This document shows, piece by piece, positions 1 through 7,265 of a stretch of 8,900 nucleotides of DNA (positions are counted from its first letter, which is position 1; each line of letters starts with the position of its first letter). Position numbers and translations under genes: made by a program. The stretch comes from Mariprofundus sp. (GTDB taxonomy: Bacteria; Pseudomonadota; Zetaproteobacteria; Mariprofundales; Mariprofundaceae): assembly GCA_030951065.1 (NCBI GenBank), contig JAUZQH010000008.1, positions 1 to 8,900 on the forward strand. The letters are read 5' to 3'. The notes under the pieces were generated by a model. It did no database searches and had not been told where the DNA came from. It saw only the letters and a program-made list of their open reading frames with translations.

Positions 1-1329
1 CTGACAGTCTTGGTTATGGCTGGTATCGTCATTGGCGGATTGCACTCGTTATCGGCAATGGTGATGGCCTATGCCGCCTTCTGCGTATCAGCTGTATTCC
101 CTCTAAGCATTTGGCTTGTCATGCAAAACACTGAAATCTATCTCATTGTAGCAGTCCTGCTGTTACTTTTCACCTTTACGCTGTTAGTGAGTAGCCGAAC
201 ATTAAACTCGATGCTGATTCAATCCTTCCGTTTGCGATTCAGAAACATCGCTCTGCTTGCCGCCCAGAACAGGGAGGCTTTGGCAAAAAAAGCGGCTACA
301 AACCACCTGCGTGCCCGCAATGCCATCCTCGAAATGATCGCAAGTCAGGGGAGCCTGACTAAAATATTAAATAAAATAAATATTATGATTGAGCAGGAAA
401 CACCTGGTGCGAAAAGCTCTATTCTGCTTCTCGACCAGCAGGGGAAACACCTGCTCAGCGCATCTGCACCAAGCCTGCCAACGGCCTACACCAAGGCAAT
501 TCACGGTGGCGCAATAGGACCCAATGCCGGCTCATGTGGAACCGCCGCCTATCGTAAAGAGCTGGTCATTGTTGAAGATATTTCGACTGACCCACTATGG
601 GCCGATTATAAGGATCTGGCCATGGCACATGGCCTGCATGCCTGCTGGTCCATGCCGATCTGCAACTTCCAGCAAGAAGTGATCGGAACCTTTGCTTTAT
701 ATTATTCCGAACCGCGAAAACCTGAACAGTCGGAAATCGATAGTTTGAAAGCTGCTGTTTATCTGGCCGCTATTGCGATTGAGCACCACTATGCTGAAGA
801 AAAGCTTCGCCAAATGGCGCACTATGACGCACTGACAGATCTGCCGAATCGTGTCATGTTCATGGATCGCCTTAAAATGGGGCTGGCTCAGGCACGACGG
901 CGACATCAACAGTTTGCGATACTGTTTATTGATCTGGACAGGTTTAAATTCATCAACGACACAAAGGGGCATGAGACTGGTGACCGGGCTCTGAAAAAGG
1001 TTGCGCAGCGATTGCTGGCCTGTGTCCGTGAAGAGGATACCGTAGCACGTCTGGGTGGCGATGAATTCACCATTCTACTGACAAATATTCATGACCGCAA
1101 AGATGTGGAATTCATCGCCGATAAGGTGATTCAGGCACTCTCTGAGCCAATCATTCTGGATAAACATGAATATTCGATTGGCGCAAGTATCGGTATCAGC
1201 ATGTACCCGGAAAATGGTACAGATGCCGATACACTGCTTGGCAAGGCCGATGATGCCATGTATCTGGCCAAACGGAACGGCGGCAGCAACTGTGTTTTCT
1301 ACTCGGAAACAAAAGAGGAAAATATCTAA
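1..1329 (+). CDS. Membrane-anchored GAF-GGDEF diguanylate cyclase (5' end cut by the window)
   Basis: The protein should make the second messenger cyclic di-GMP from two GTP at the cytoplasmic face of the inner membrane. The reading frame is open from base 1 with no convincing start or ribosome binding site, so the N-terminus lies upstream. Visible codons 1-63 hold about three hydrophobic segments, followed by a charged linker helix. A GAF sensor domain spans roughly bases 355-786. The GGDEF domain begins near base 820 (HYDALTDLPNR). The active-site motif GGDEF lies at bases 1054-1068 and is intact. An inhibitory-site RxxD (REED, bases 1027-1038) sits exactly five residues before it, so product feedback inhibition is expected. 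The frame ends soon after the usual AMYLAKRNGGSN tail and there is no EAL domain, so this should be a synthase only. The GAF ligand cannot be predicted. Confidence 0.93.
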   Translation: MTVLVMAGIVIGGLHSLSAMVMAYAAFCVSAVFPLSIWLVMQNTEIYLIVAVLLLLFTFTLLVSSRTLNSMLIQSFRLRFRNIALLAAQNREALAKKAATNHLRARNAILEMIASQGSLTKILNKINIMIEQETPGAKSSILLLDQQGKHLLSASAPSLPTAYTKAIHGGAIGPNAGSCGTAAYRKELVIVEDISTDPLWADYKDLAMAHGLHACWSMPICNFQQEVIGTFALYYSEPRKPEQSEIDSLKAAVYLAAIAIEHHYAEEKLRQMAHYDALTDLPNRVMFMDRLKMGLAQARRRHQQFAILFIDLDRFKFINDTKGHETGDRALKKVAQRLLACVREEDTVARLGGDEFTILLTNIHDRKDVEFIADKVIQALSEPIILDKHEYSIGASIGISMYPENGTDADTLLGKADDAMYLAKRNGGSNCVFYSETKEENI

Positions 1330-1348
1330 CTCGTCCAGGCAACACCGA

Positions 1349-1378
1349 TTGTTCCAACAGCTTCGGCCCCATTACTAT
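1349..1378 (+). promoter_or_regulatory. Weak candidate sigma-70 promoter for the yebC-family gene
   Basis: TTGTTC (1349-1354) and TACTAT (1373-1378) resemble -35 and -10 boxes with an 18-base spacer. They lie in the 153-base gap between the GGDEF gene and the YebC-family gene. No rho-independent terminator is visible in that gap: the only hairpin-like stretch, GCCGCCGGTGGC near 1408, has no T-run. Readthrough from the upstream gene is equally possible. Confidence 0.2.
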
Positions 1379-1482
1379 CGTATTACCACATTCCCTACTA
1401 CTATTGCCGCCGGTGGCATCACCATGCCAAGCCTTACAAAAACCGGTGACATACCGAAATATCAAAATGAGAGTAACCAAAT

Positions 1483-2205
1483 ATGGGTAGAGCATATCAG
1501 AATCGCAAGGTTTCCATGGCAAAAACAGCCGGGGCCAAAACCAGGGTTTATTCCAGATACGGCAGGGAAATCTATGTCTGCGCCAAGAGTGGCGGCATTG
1601 ACCCCAATGGCAATCTGGCCCTGCGTCGACTGATGGATAATGCCAAAAAAGACCAGGTGCCGACCCATGTTATTGATCGGGCTATCGAAAAAGCCAAAGG
1701 CGGCGGCGGTGAAGATTACGCTGTCGCCCGATATGAAGGTTTTGGCCCCGGCGGCTGCATGATTATTGTGGATTGCCTGACCGACAACAACAACCGCACC
1801 TACAACGATGTGCGCCAGTGTTTCGCCAAAAACGGAGGCAAGATTGGCGGACCGGGCTCCGTGGCCCACATGTTCGACCATCAGGCCGTTTTTGTATTTC
1901 CCGGTGATAACGAGGATGACGTGCTGGAATCTCTGATGATAGCCGATATTGATGTCAGCGACATTGAATGTGAAGAGGGCATGATTACTGTCCTCACCCC
2001 CAACACCGAGTTCTTTAAAACCAAAACGGCACTAACGGAAGCAATGCCGGATATTGAATTCGAGATCGAGGACATCTCTTATGAACCGCAAACGCTGGCC
2101 AGCCTGAGCGATGAGGATGCTATCGTGTTTGATCAGTTGCTGGCGGCTCTGAATGACTGTGATGACGTGCAGAAAGTCTATCACAATGCAGAACTGGCGG
2201 ATTAA
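1483..2205 (+). CDS. yeeN: YebC/PmpR-family regulator, YeeN type
   Basis: Members of the YebC/PmpR/TACO1 family are cytoplasmic proteins described as DNA-binding regulators and, for some, as factors that help ribosomes through difficult stretches such as proline runs. At 240 residues it matches the family length (about 238-246). The start MGRAYQNRK followed by [11 protein letters not shown] resembles the E. coli YeeN subgroup rather than the MAGHSKW start of classic YebC. Other landmarks are the [18 protein letters not shown] segment, the YEGFGPGG segment, NRTYNDVR and the [17 protein letters not shown] stretch. The ATG at 1483 is preferred over the in-frame ATG at 1516 because the N-terminal residues align with the family; a modest GAGAG lies about 9 bases upstream. 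It converges on the thioesterase-like gene. The family call is firm, while the specific role of YeeN-type members is unsettled. Confidence 0.93.
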   Translation: MGRAYQNRKVSMAKTAGAKTRVYSRYGREIYVCAKSGGIDPNGNLALRRLMDNAKKDQVPTHVIDRAIEKAKGGGGEDYAVARYEGFGPGGCMIIVDCLTDNNNRTYNDVRQCFAKNGGKIGGPGSVAHMFDHQAVFVFPGDNEDDVLESLMIADIDVSDIECEEGMITVLTPNTEFFKTKTALTEAMPDIEFEIEDISYEPQTLASLSDEDAIVFDQLLAALNDCDDVQKVYHNAELAD

Positions 2206-2215
2206 GCCACAGCCT

Positions 2216-2623
2216 TTATTTTTCCAACCTGAGCCACCAGTCGAATTCGGCTCTGGCGACTATATGACCGTTACAAAACACGTTCACAGGCACAGTCAGA
2301 ACCGCTCTGTTACGTCGTTTGAGCGTGGCGATACATGCCAGCAATGCTGCTTCGCTGACATCCGCCCGGGCCAGACAATCACCGGTCGCCGGACGTTTAT
2401 ATTGCATCGTCGCCTGCTTCGCCAGTACCAGCGACTGCGGGAATAGCGTCAACAGATTCAAAATCAGATAGTGCCCGCTGGCACCCTCGGCCAAACCGTG
2501 AAGCACCGATGCATGCAGACTTCCAACATGATTCAGCAAATGATCCTGTTGTTTCAAATGAACAGCATCGCCATCAATTTGCAAACCAATGGTTTGATTA
2601 AACGGAAGATCAGAAATTTTCAT
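2216..2623 (-). CDS. Hotdog-fold thioesterase-like protein (DUF4442/YiiD_C-like)
   Basis: This 135-residue protein resembles small single-domain hotdog-fold proteins of the DUF4442/YiiD_C group, relatives of acyl-CoA thioesterases. What can be seen: an N-terminal PFNQTIGL segment, the helix-entry pattern NHVGSLHASVLHGLAEGASG (residues about 31-50), in which NHxGxxHA and the following Glu are typical of the fold, a later YKRPATGDCLARADV strand, and a C-terminal FCNGHIVARAEFDWWL strand. The substrate cannot be predicted; a fatty-acyl or aryl thioester would fit the fold. Its ATG shares one base with the pepN stop (TGATG), so it is probably translated by coupling as the last gene of the block. 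No separate promoter and no clear terminator were seen: the stop lies only 10 bases from the convergent yeeN stop. Confidence 0.75.
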   Translation of the reverse strand: MKISDLPFNQTIGLQIDGDAVHLKQQDHLLNHVGSLHASVLHGLAEGASGHYLILNLLTLFPQSLVLAKQATMQYKRPATGDCLARADVSEAALLACIATLKRRNRAVLTVPVNVFCNGHIVARAEFDWWLRLEK

Positions 2624-5235
2624 CAGGCTAAACTCTTGCTGACAATTTCATACACATCGCCGGATAAACCATGATGATCAGCAATGCGCTGCAAGGCAGC
2701 GCGATTCAAGGCGCTGCGGACCGGCTCCAGACGTTTCCAGCGCATCAGCGCTCTGACCATACGCGCTGCAATTTGCGGATTGATGGCATCCAGCGCCAAC
2801 ACTTGATCGGCGACAAAGGTATAACCGCTGCCGTCGTCAGCATGAAAAGCGGCCGGATTTCTCAAGGCGAATGTTCCGATCAATGCCCGCACCTTGTTCG
2901 GATTACGCAAATCAAATGCGGCATGCTCAAGCAGCGTTTGAACGCGTTCCAGCGTACCCGGAAGCTGTGAGGCCGCCTGCACAGTAAACCATTTATCCAT
3001 CACATTAGGCTCCCGATGCCACTGCCGTTCAAACTGTGCCAGTGCCAACTTCCTTTCGGGGCAATCCAGATCGGCCAGCGCAGCTAATGCAGCGTATTGG
3101 TCGGTCATGTTCGTGGCGGTAGTGAACTGACTATAAATCAGGCTGATTGACTTGTGATCCTTTAATGCAGCCAGATATGTCAGACATACATTTTTCAGCT
3201 TACGCTGCTGCATGGCGCTATCATCGCTTTCGGTAGCGGCAGACAAGTGATGGTAAATCACCTCGAAATCATGACGTAAGGCTGTTGCAATCAGATGACG
3301 CCATTGCTCACGCGCGGCGTGGATAGCGGCAGGATCACAAGGCGAACAGGCTTCGGCAATATCGCATTCAGATGGCAATATCATCGTTTCGGCTCTCAAC
3401 GCCGCATCCAGCGTTTTATCATGCAATACATGGGCGAATGCAGCAGTCACGTCTGCATCCGGCTCATCTCCGTCCAGAATGGCCAACAAGCTCTGCATCG
3501 ACAAACGCTGTGCCGCAGCCCAGCGGTTAAACGGATCGGAATCATGGCACATCAGAAATGCATTTTCAGACAGCGAATAAGGATAATCGAGTTCGACCGG
3601 TGCTGAGAAGCCGCGCAGCAATGATGGCAAAGGCTTTTCCTTCACATGAACAAAGGTGAACGATTGCTCGGTATCACGAATCAACAGTGTGCGATTTGTC
3701 CCGTTAGCGGCTGATTCACCATCCAGTTGCAACGGCTGTTCCGTGCCATCCGGCAGCAATAAGCCCATCTCAAGCGGAATCAGAAAAGGATGGTTATTAC
3801 TGTTTCCGGGCCCAGGCGGACAAGACTGCAAGCAGTGTAAAACACAACACTGTTTGTCAGCATCATATTCCATACGCACGGTCAGTTTCGGCGTACCGGC
3901 CTGATCGTACCAATACTGCATTTGTGACAGATCCGTATGATTGGCATCGGCCATGGCCGCAAGGAATTTTTCGGTGGTCACAGCCTGCCCGTCATGGCGC
4001 TGAAAATACAAATCCATGCCCCGACGAAAGCCATCCATACCAAGCAGATTTTGGTACAATCGCACCACCTCGGCACCCTTTTCATACACCGTAACGGTAT
4101 AAAAATTATTGATTTCCATATACGAGGCCGGACGAATCGGATGCGCCATCGGGCTGGCATCCTCAGCAAACTGATGGGTACGCAGCAAGCGCACATCTTC
4201 GATACGTTTCACGGCCCGCGAATGGGTGTCGGCAGTAAATTCCTGATCACGGAACACCGTCAATCCCTCTTTCAGACTGAGCTGAAACCAGTCCCGACAA
4301 GTCACTCGATTCCCCGTCCAGTTATGGAAATATTCATGCCCGATCACTGCTTCAATAGCGATATAATCATTATCGGTGGCTGTTTCAGGACTGGCGAACA
4401 CCAGCCGCGAATTGAAGATATTCAGACCCTTGTTCTCCATTGCACCCATATTGAAATCATCGACTGCGACAATCATGAACAGATCAAGATCGTATTCGAG
4501 GCCAAAACGCTGTTCATCCCAGCGCATGGCGCGTTTTAACGATGCCATGGCATGATCGCACTGGTTGATGTGATGCGCTTCGGTAAAAATTCGCAGCGTG
4601 ATATCACGGCCTGACATGGTGGTGAACTGATCCTCCACCCTGGCCAGATTGCCCGCCACCAGGGCAAATAAATAACAGGGCTTGGCAAACGGATCATGCC
4701 ACTCGGCCCAGTGCTGACCATCGGCCAGATCCCCATGTGCAACCGGATTGCCATTCGATAATAACACCGGATTGGTCTGTTTATCCGCCAGTATACGCAC
4801 CGAGAATGTTGCCATCACATCGGGGCGATCCGGATAATAGGTAATCCTGCGAAACCCCTGCGCTTCACACTGGGTGCAATATATATCACCGGAACGATAC
4901 AGCCCTTCCAATGCCGTATTGGCTTCGGGATTAAGACGGGTGCTGACTTCCAGTTCAAATGAGTCAGGCACATTCTGAATACGCAAACCACTGTCATGCA
5001 GTGCATAGCTGTCCTCAGACAGTTCACAGCCATCCAGACGGACAGATATCAATTCCATATCGTGACCATCCAGTTCCAGTCCACCGGCTGAAACGACTGA
5101 AGGATTGCGCCGATACCGCACAACCGAGACCACATCAGTGGATGTTGGCCGTAAGGTAAAGGTAAGGGATACATGATCCACAAGAAAAGCCGGCGCAATA
5201 TAATCCTTCAGATAAATAGTCTTTGGCTCAGCCAT
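2623..5235 (-). CDS. pepN: Aminopeptidase N (M1 family zinc metallopeptidase)
   Basis: PepN removes N-terminal residues from peptides in the cytoplasm and is a main enzyme of late peptide turnover in proteobacteria. The chosen start (MAEPKTIYLKDYIAP) gives 870 residues, the same length as E. coli PepN, and has AGGA 7 bases upstream. M1 landmarks lie where expected: GAMEN substrate-binding motif at residues 264-268, zinc motif HEYFH at 300-304, third zinc ligand Glu323 and the transition-state Tyr384 in VYEKGAEV. Each is three positions later than in E. coli. The C-terminal half is the long helical domain of this family. The frame stays open upstream into fmt, but that extension lacks family character. 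The gene lies 31 bases after the fmt stop, and its TGA overlaps the next ATG by one base. Confidence 0.97.
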   Translation of the reverse strand: MAEPKTIYLKDYIAPAFLVDHVSLTFTLRPTSTDVVSVVRYRRNPSVVSAGGLELDGHDMELISVRLDGCELSEDSYALHDSGLRIQNVPDSFELEVSTRLNPEANTALEGLYRSGDIYCTQCEAQGFRRITYYPDRPDVMATFSVRILADKQTNPVLLSNGNPVAHGDLADGQHWAEWHDPFAKPCYLFALVAGNLARVEDQFTTMSGRDITLRIFTEAHHINQCDHAMASLKRAMRWDEQRFGLEYDLDLFMIVAVDDFNMGAMENKGLNIFNSRLVFASPETATDNDYIAIEAVIGHEYFHNWTGNRVTCRDWFQLSLKEGLTVFRDQEFTADTHSRAVKRIEDVRLLRTHQFAEDASPMAHPIRPASYMEINNFYTVTVYEKGAEVVRLYQNLLGMDGFRRGMDLYFQRHDGQAVTTEKFLAAMADANHTDLSQMQYWYDQAGTPKLTVRMEYDADKQCCVLHCLQSCPPGPGNSNNHPFLIPLEMGLLLPDGTEQPLQLDGESAANGTNRTLLIRDTEQSFTFVHVKEKPLPSLLRGFSAPVELDYPYSLSENAFLMCHDSDPFNRWAAAQRLSMQSLLAILDGDEPDADVTAAFAHVLHDKTLDAALRAETMILPSECDIAEACSPCDPAAIHAAREQWRHLIATALRHDFEVIYHHLSAATESDDSAMQQRKLKNVCLTYLAALKDHKSISLIYSQFTTATNMTDQYAALAALADLDCPERKLALAQFERQWHREPNVMDKWFTVQAASQLPGTLERVQTLLEHAAFDLRNPNKVRALIGTFALRNPAAFHADDGSGYTFVADQVLALDAINPQIAARMVRALMRWKRLEPVRSALNRAALQRIADHHGLSGDVYEIVSKSLA

Positions 5236-5242
5236 GGTCAGT

Positions 5243-5246
5243 TCCT
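5243..5246 (-). promoter_or_regulatory. Ribosome binding site deciding the pepN start
   Basis: AGGA on the minus strand lies 7 bases before the ATG at 5235, inside the 31-base gap after fmt. It supports the short PepN start over an in-frame start at 5466 lying within fmt. Confidence 0.7.
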
Positions 5247-5266
5247 GTTTAATGAATGCAAATAAT

Positions 5267-6202
5267 TTAAGTGTTGAGTAAATCACCGGCGCCCAGCTGA
5301 GCACCACGCAAGAAATCACCGGCAGCCATAGGTTTTTTACCCTCCGGCTGTAATTCGGTAATGCGATAAACCGAACCTTCTGCACAGACAACTTCCAGAT
5401 ACCGGTTCGCACCGACCACTGAACCTTCTTCCTGGCCGGACGTGCAGGCCAACGGTTCTCCGGCAATCAACTTCAGCCATTTACCATGGCATCGGGTGCG
5501 CACACCGGGCCGTGGTGAAAAACAGCGCACCAGACGATCAATTTCAACAGCAGTTTTACGCCAGTCGATGATACGCTCTTCATTGGTGATTTTATGCGCA
5601 TATGTCACACCATTCTCAGGCTGCGGTTCAGGCATAAGCCCCGTCCCGATTTTCGGCAGCGTTTCGACCAGTAATTCGGCCCCCATTACTGCCAATGCGG
5701 ACCAGAGTTCAGAGCCGGTCGTTGTTGCGCTGATCGGCAAGGTTCGGCGGGCATAAATGCCGCCCGTATCCAGCCCCTCTTCCATCTGCATGATACACAC
5801 ACCGGTTTCCGCATCACCAGCCAACAAACTGCGTTCAATCGGTGCAGCCCCGCGCCATCGCGGCAACAGCGATGCATGCACATTCACCGGAGATATGCTC
5901 ACAGCATCCAGCCATGTTTTGGGCAGGATCATGCCAAAGGCAACCACCACCAGAAAATCAGCCTGTTTGCTTTGCAGCCAGGCCAGTGCTTCGTCATTAT
6001 CACGCAATTTTTCGGGTGTAATCACATCGATACCGACATCAAGGGCGGCCTGTTTCACAGCCGAAGGCATCAACTTCATACCACGCCCTGATTTTCGATC
6101 CGGCTGCGATACCACGCCAACCACATCCATGCCATCTGCTTCGATCAAAGCCCTCAGGCAAGAGACAGAAAAGCCGGGGGTTCCGGCAAACACTACACGC
6201 AT
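5267..6202 (-). CDS. fmt: Methionyl-tRNA formyltransferase
   Basis: Fmt transfers a formyl group from 10-formyltetrahydrofolate to initiator Met-tRNA in the cytoplasm, preparing it for bacterial initiation. From the ATG at 6202 (MRVVFAGTPGF) the protein is 311 residues, against about 315 in E. coli. Visible signatures are the QPDRKSGRGMKLMPS loop used in tRNA recognition, catalytic Asn107 and His109 in NVHASLLPRWRGAAPI, and Asp145 in EEGLDTGG, all one position from their E. coli counterparts. The C-terminal OB-type domain ends with LQPEGKKPMAAGDFLRG. An in-frame ATG at 6229 exists, but GGAG five bases before 6202 and the family's usual N-terminus favour the shorter form. def lies upstream as in many genomes, but here with an unusual 178-base gap carrying an inverted repeat. 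Confidence 0.97.
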   Translation of the reverse strand: MRVVFAGTPGFSVSCLRALIEADGMDVVGVVSQPDRKSGRGMKLMPSAVKQAALDVGIDVITPEKLRDNDEALAWLQSKQADFLVVVAFGMILPKTWLDAVSISPVNVHASLLPRWRGAAPIERSLLAGDAETGVCIMQMEEGLDTGGIYARRTLPISATTTGSELWSALAVMGAELLVETLPKIGTGLMPEPQPENGVTYAHKITNEERIIDWRKTAVEIDRLVRCFSPRPGVRTRCHGKWLKLIAGEPLACTSGQEEGSVVGANRYLEVVCAEGSVYRITELQPEGKKPMAAGDFLRGAQLGAGDLLNT

Positions 6203-6207
6203 GGTTT

Positions 6208-6211
6208 CTCC
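6208..6211 (-). promoter_or_regulatory. Ribosome binding site deciding the fmt start
   Basis: GGAG on the minus strand ends five bases before the ATG at 6202. The alternative ATG at 6229 has no comparable signal, so translation should begin at 6202. Confidence 0.7.
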
Positions 6212-6300
6212 ATTTTGCTCATTCGGCAAACGTCAACGTCCGCCATCTGAAAATATATGTGGACAGGGGAACGTCGGGGTTCTTGCCGCGCCCTTAACGC

Positions 6301-6359
6301 GCATGGACTTTTTCCACGCCTTGATATGAAATTTTATCATGGCGTGGAAAAAGTCATGC
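6301..6359 (-). repeat. Near-perfect inverted repeat in the def-fmt gap
   Basis: The arms are 6301-6320 and 6341-6359. The inner 15 bases (GACTTTTTCCACGCC against GGCGTGGAAAAAGTC) pair perfectly around a 20-base AT-rich loop, and the pairing continues through GCATG if one G (6305 or 6306) bulges. On the fmt-sense strand the stem is followed by GCGTTAAGGG with no T-run, so it is not a standard rho-independent terminator. It could be an mRNA-processing or stabilising hairpin, a protein-binding site, or a small mobile inverted repeat. No second copy is present in this window. Confidence 0.85.
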
Positions 6360-6380
6360 AGGCGCGTTGTTTATTTCATA

Positions 6381-6923
6381 TTAACTTTTATACAATTTCT
6401 TCATTTTTTTGGTAATCATATTGCGTTTGAGCGGGGACAGATAATCAATGAACAGTTTACCCAGCAGGTGGTCAAATTCATGTTGCAAAGCGACAGCCAG
6501 AAAATCACTAAAATCATGCTCATGCGGCTCACCATCCATATCAAACCAGCGTAAGCGCACGGCTGCAGGCCGGGTTACATCGGCATAGGTTTCCGGCACG
6601 GATAAACAACCCTCTTCCCATGTTGCCATTTCATCACTTTTCCACAGAAATTCAGGATTAATCCACACCTTGAGATCGCGACTGCCACCCGGATTATCCG
6701 GATCATGGCGTACTTCATCACTACGCCACAGCGTATCGGTGACAGCAATTTGCAGGGGAACACCAATCTGGGGAGCTGCCAGCCCGACACCTGGTGCATC
6801 GTACATACTGTCGGCCATATCCTGGATGATCTGTTTCACTTCATCGGACAGCGGAAAGCTGACCGGTGCAGCCACTACGCGCAGGCGGTCATCGGGATGA
6901 ATCAGGATTTCACGGATGGCCAT
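6381..6923 (-). CDS. def: Peptide deformylase
   Basis: Deformylase removes the formyl group from the N-terminal methionine of new proteins as they leave the ribosome, reversing what Fmt adds. All three family motifs are present: GVGLAAPQ (residues 45-52), EGCLS (104-108) and HEFDH (148-152). Cys106, His148 and His152 should bind the metal and Glu149 should act in catalysis. At 180 residues it is about ten longer than E. coli Def (169), largely owing to a polar insertion near residues 66-85 (rich in Asp, Arg, Gly). The start MAIREILIHPD is family-typical, although the ribosome binding site is weak (a GGGA about 11 bases before ATG). It begins 3 bases after the tautomerase stop, so coupling is likely. 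Confidence 0.96.
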   Translation of the reverse strand: MAIREILIHPDDRLRVVAAPVSFPLSDEVKQIIQDMADSMYDAPGVGLAAPQIGVPLQIAVTDTLWRSDEVRHDPDNPGGSRDLKVWINPEFLWKSDEMATWEEGCLSVPETYADVTRPAAVRLRWFDMDGEPHEHDFSDFLAVALQHEFDHLLGKLFIDYLSPLKRNMITKKMKKLYKS

Positions 6924-6926
6924 GAA

Positions 6927-7265
6927 TTAAAACGTCCCGCCATTCCAGCCGAACATGGCACGTTCAGGAGCAGCGAATTCGATATAGATACGGCCTGGCT
7001 CAATGCCCAGCTCCTGCTGCAGTAAATCGCACAGCATGGCAGAAAGACCGGCTGTCTGTGCTGCCGTCAGGCCGAGACTTTTCAGTTCCACAAATGCCAG
7101 CGGTGCATCCGTTCCTGCAAACAGCATGGGCTGAGTATCAACCAGCTTGACCATGACATAGGACTCAGGCTTGCCCAGCGCTGCCGCTGTTTCAGATGAA
7201 CAGCGCGCCAGGAAAGCGGCTTTGTCAGCCACGTCAACATTCGTGTGCACAAACAGGCACGGCAT
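6927..7265 (-). CDS. MIF-like tautomerase (macrophage migration inhibitory factor family)
   Basis: The 112-residue protein resembles animal MIF along its whole length (human MIF is 114 residues after Met removal). Shared landmarks are the MPxxxVxTNV start, GKPESYVMV aligning with the GKPPQYIAV of MIF, MLFAGTDAP, RIYIEF and the C-terminal GWNGGTF. In this family the proline left after Met removal is the catalytic base for keto-enol tautomerisation of phenylpyruvate-like compounds. That Pro and the nearby Lys (residue 31 after Met removal) are kept. The MIF CxxC redox motif is absent (LAFV in its place). The natural substrate in bacteria is unknown. The ATG overlaps the stop of the upstream small membrane-protein gene by one base, and AGGAG lies 8 bases upstream. 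def follows 3 bases after the stop. Confidence 0.88.
   Translation of the reverse strand: MPCLFVHTNVDVADKAAFLARCSSETAAALGKPESYVMVKLVDTQPMLFAGTDAPLAFVELKSLGLTAAQTAGLSAMLCDLLQQELGIEPGRIYIEFAAPERAMFGWNGGTF

Noticed and set aside
2206..2260. Bidirectional terminator between the convergent yeeN and thioesterase genes
   Set aside because: The gap is 10 bases, and nearby pairings such as GAGCC/GGCTC (2231-2253) are short, within coding sequence and lack a T-run.
3937..4539. 200-residue plus-strand open frame opposite pepN
   Set aside because: It is antisense to the most conserved part of pepN, including the zinc site, and has no domain resemblance.
5236..5466. N-terminal extension of PepN by 77 residues
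   Set aside because: It overlaps fmt in another frame, lacks family resemblance, and the ATG at 5235 has a ribosome binding site and gives exactly the E. coli length.
6203..6229. Longer Fmt start (MPNEQNGET...)
   Set aside because: GGAG five bases before the ATG at 6202 and the family's MRVVFAGTP start favour the shorter protein.
5757..6329. 190-residue plus-strand open frame opposite fmt
   Set aside because: It is a shadow of fmt on the other strand with no recognisable domain and an unusual composition.
6301..6380. The def-fmt inverted repeat as a rho-independent terminator
   Set aside because: Neither strand has a proper T-run after the stem. The plus-strand side has only a broken TTGTTTATTTC eleven bases later.
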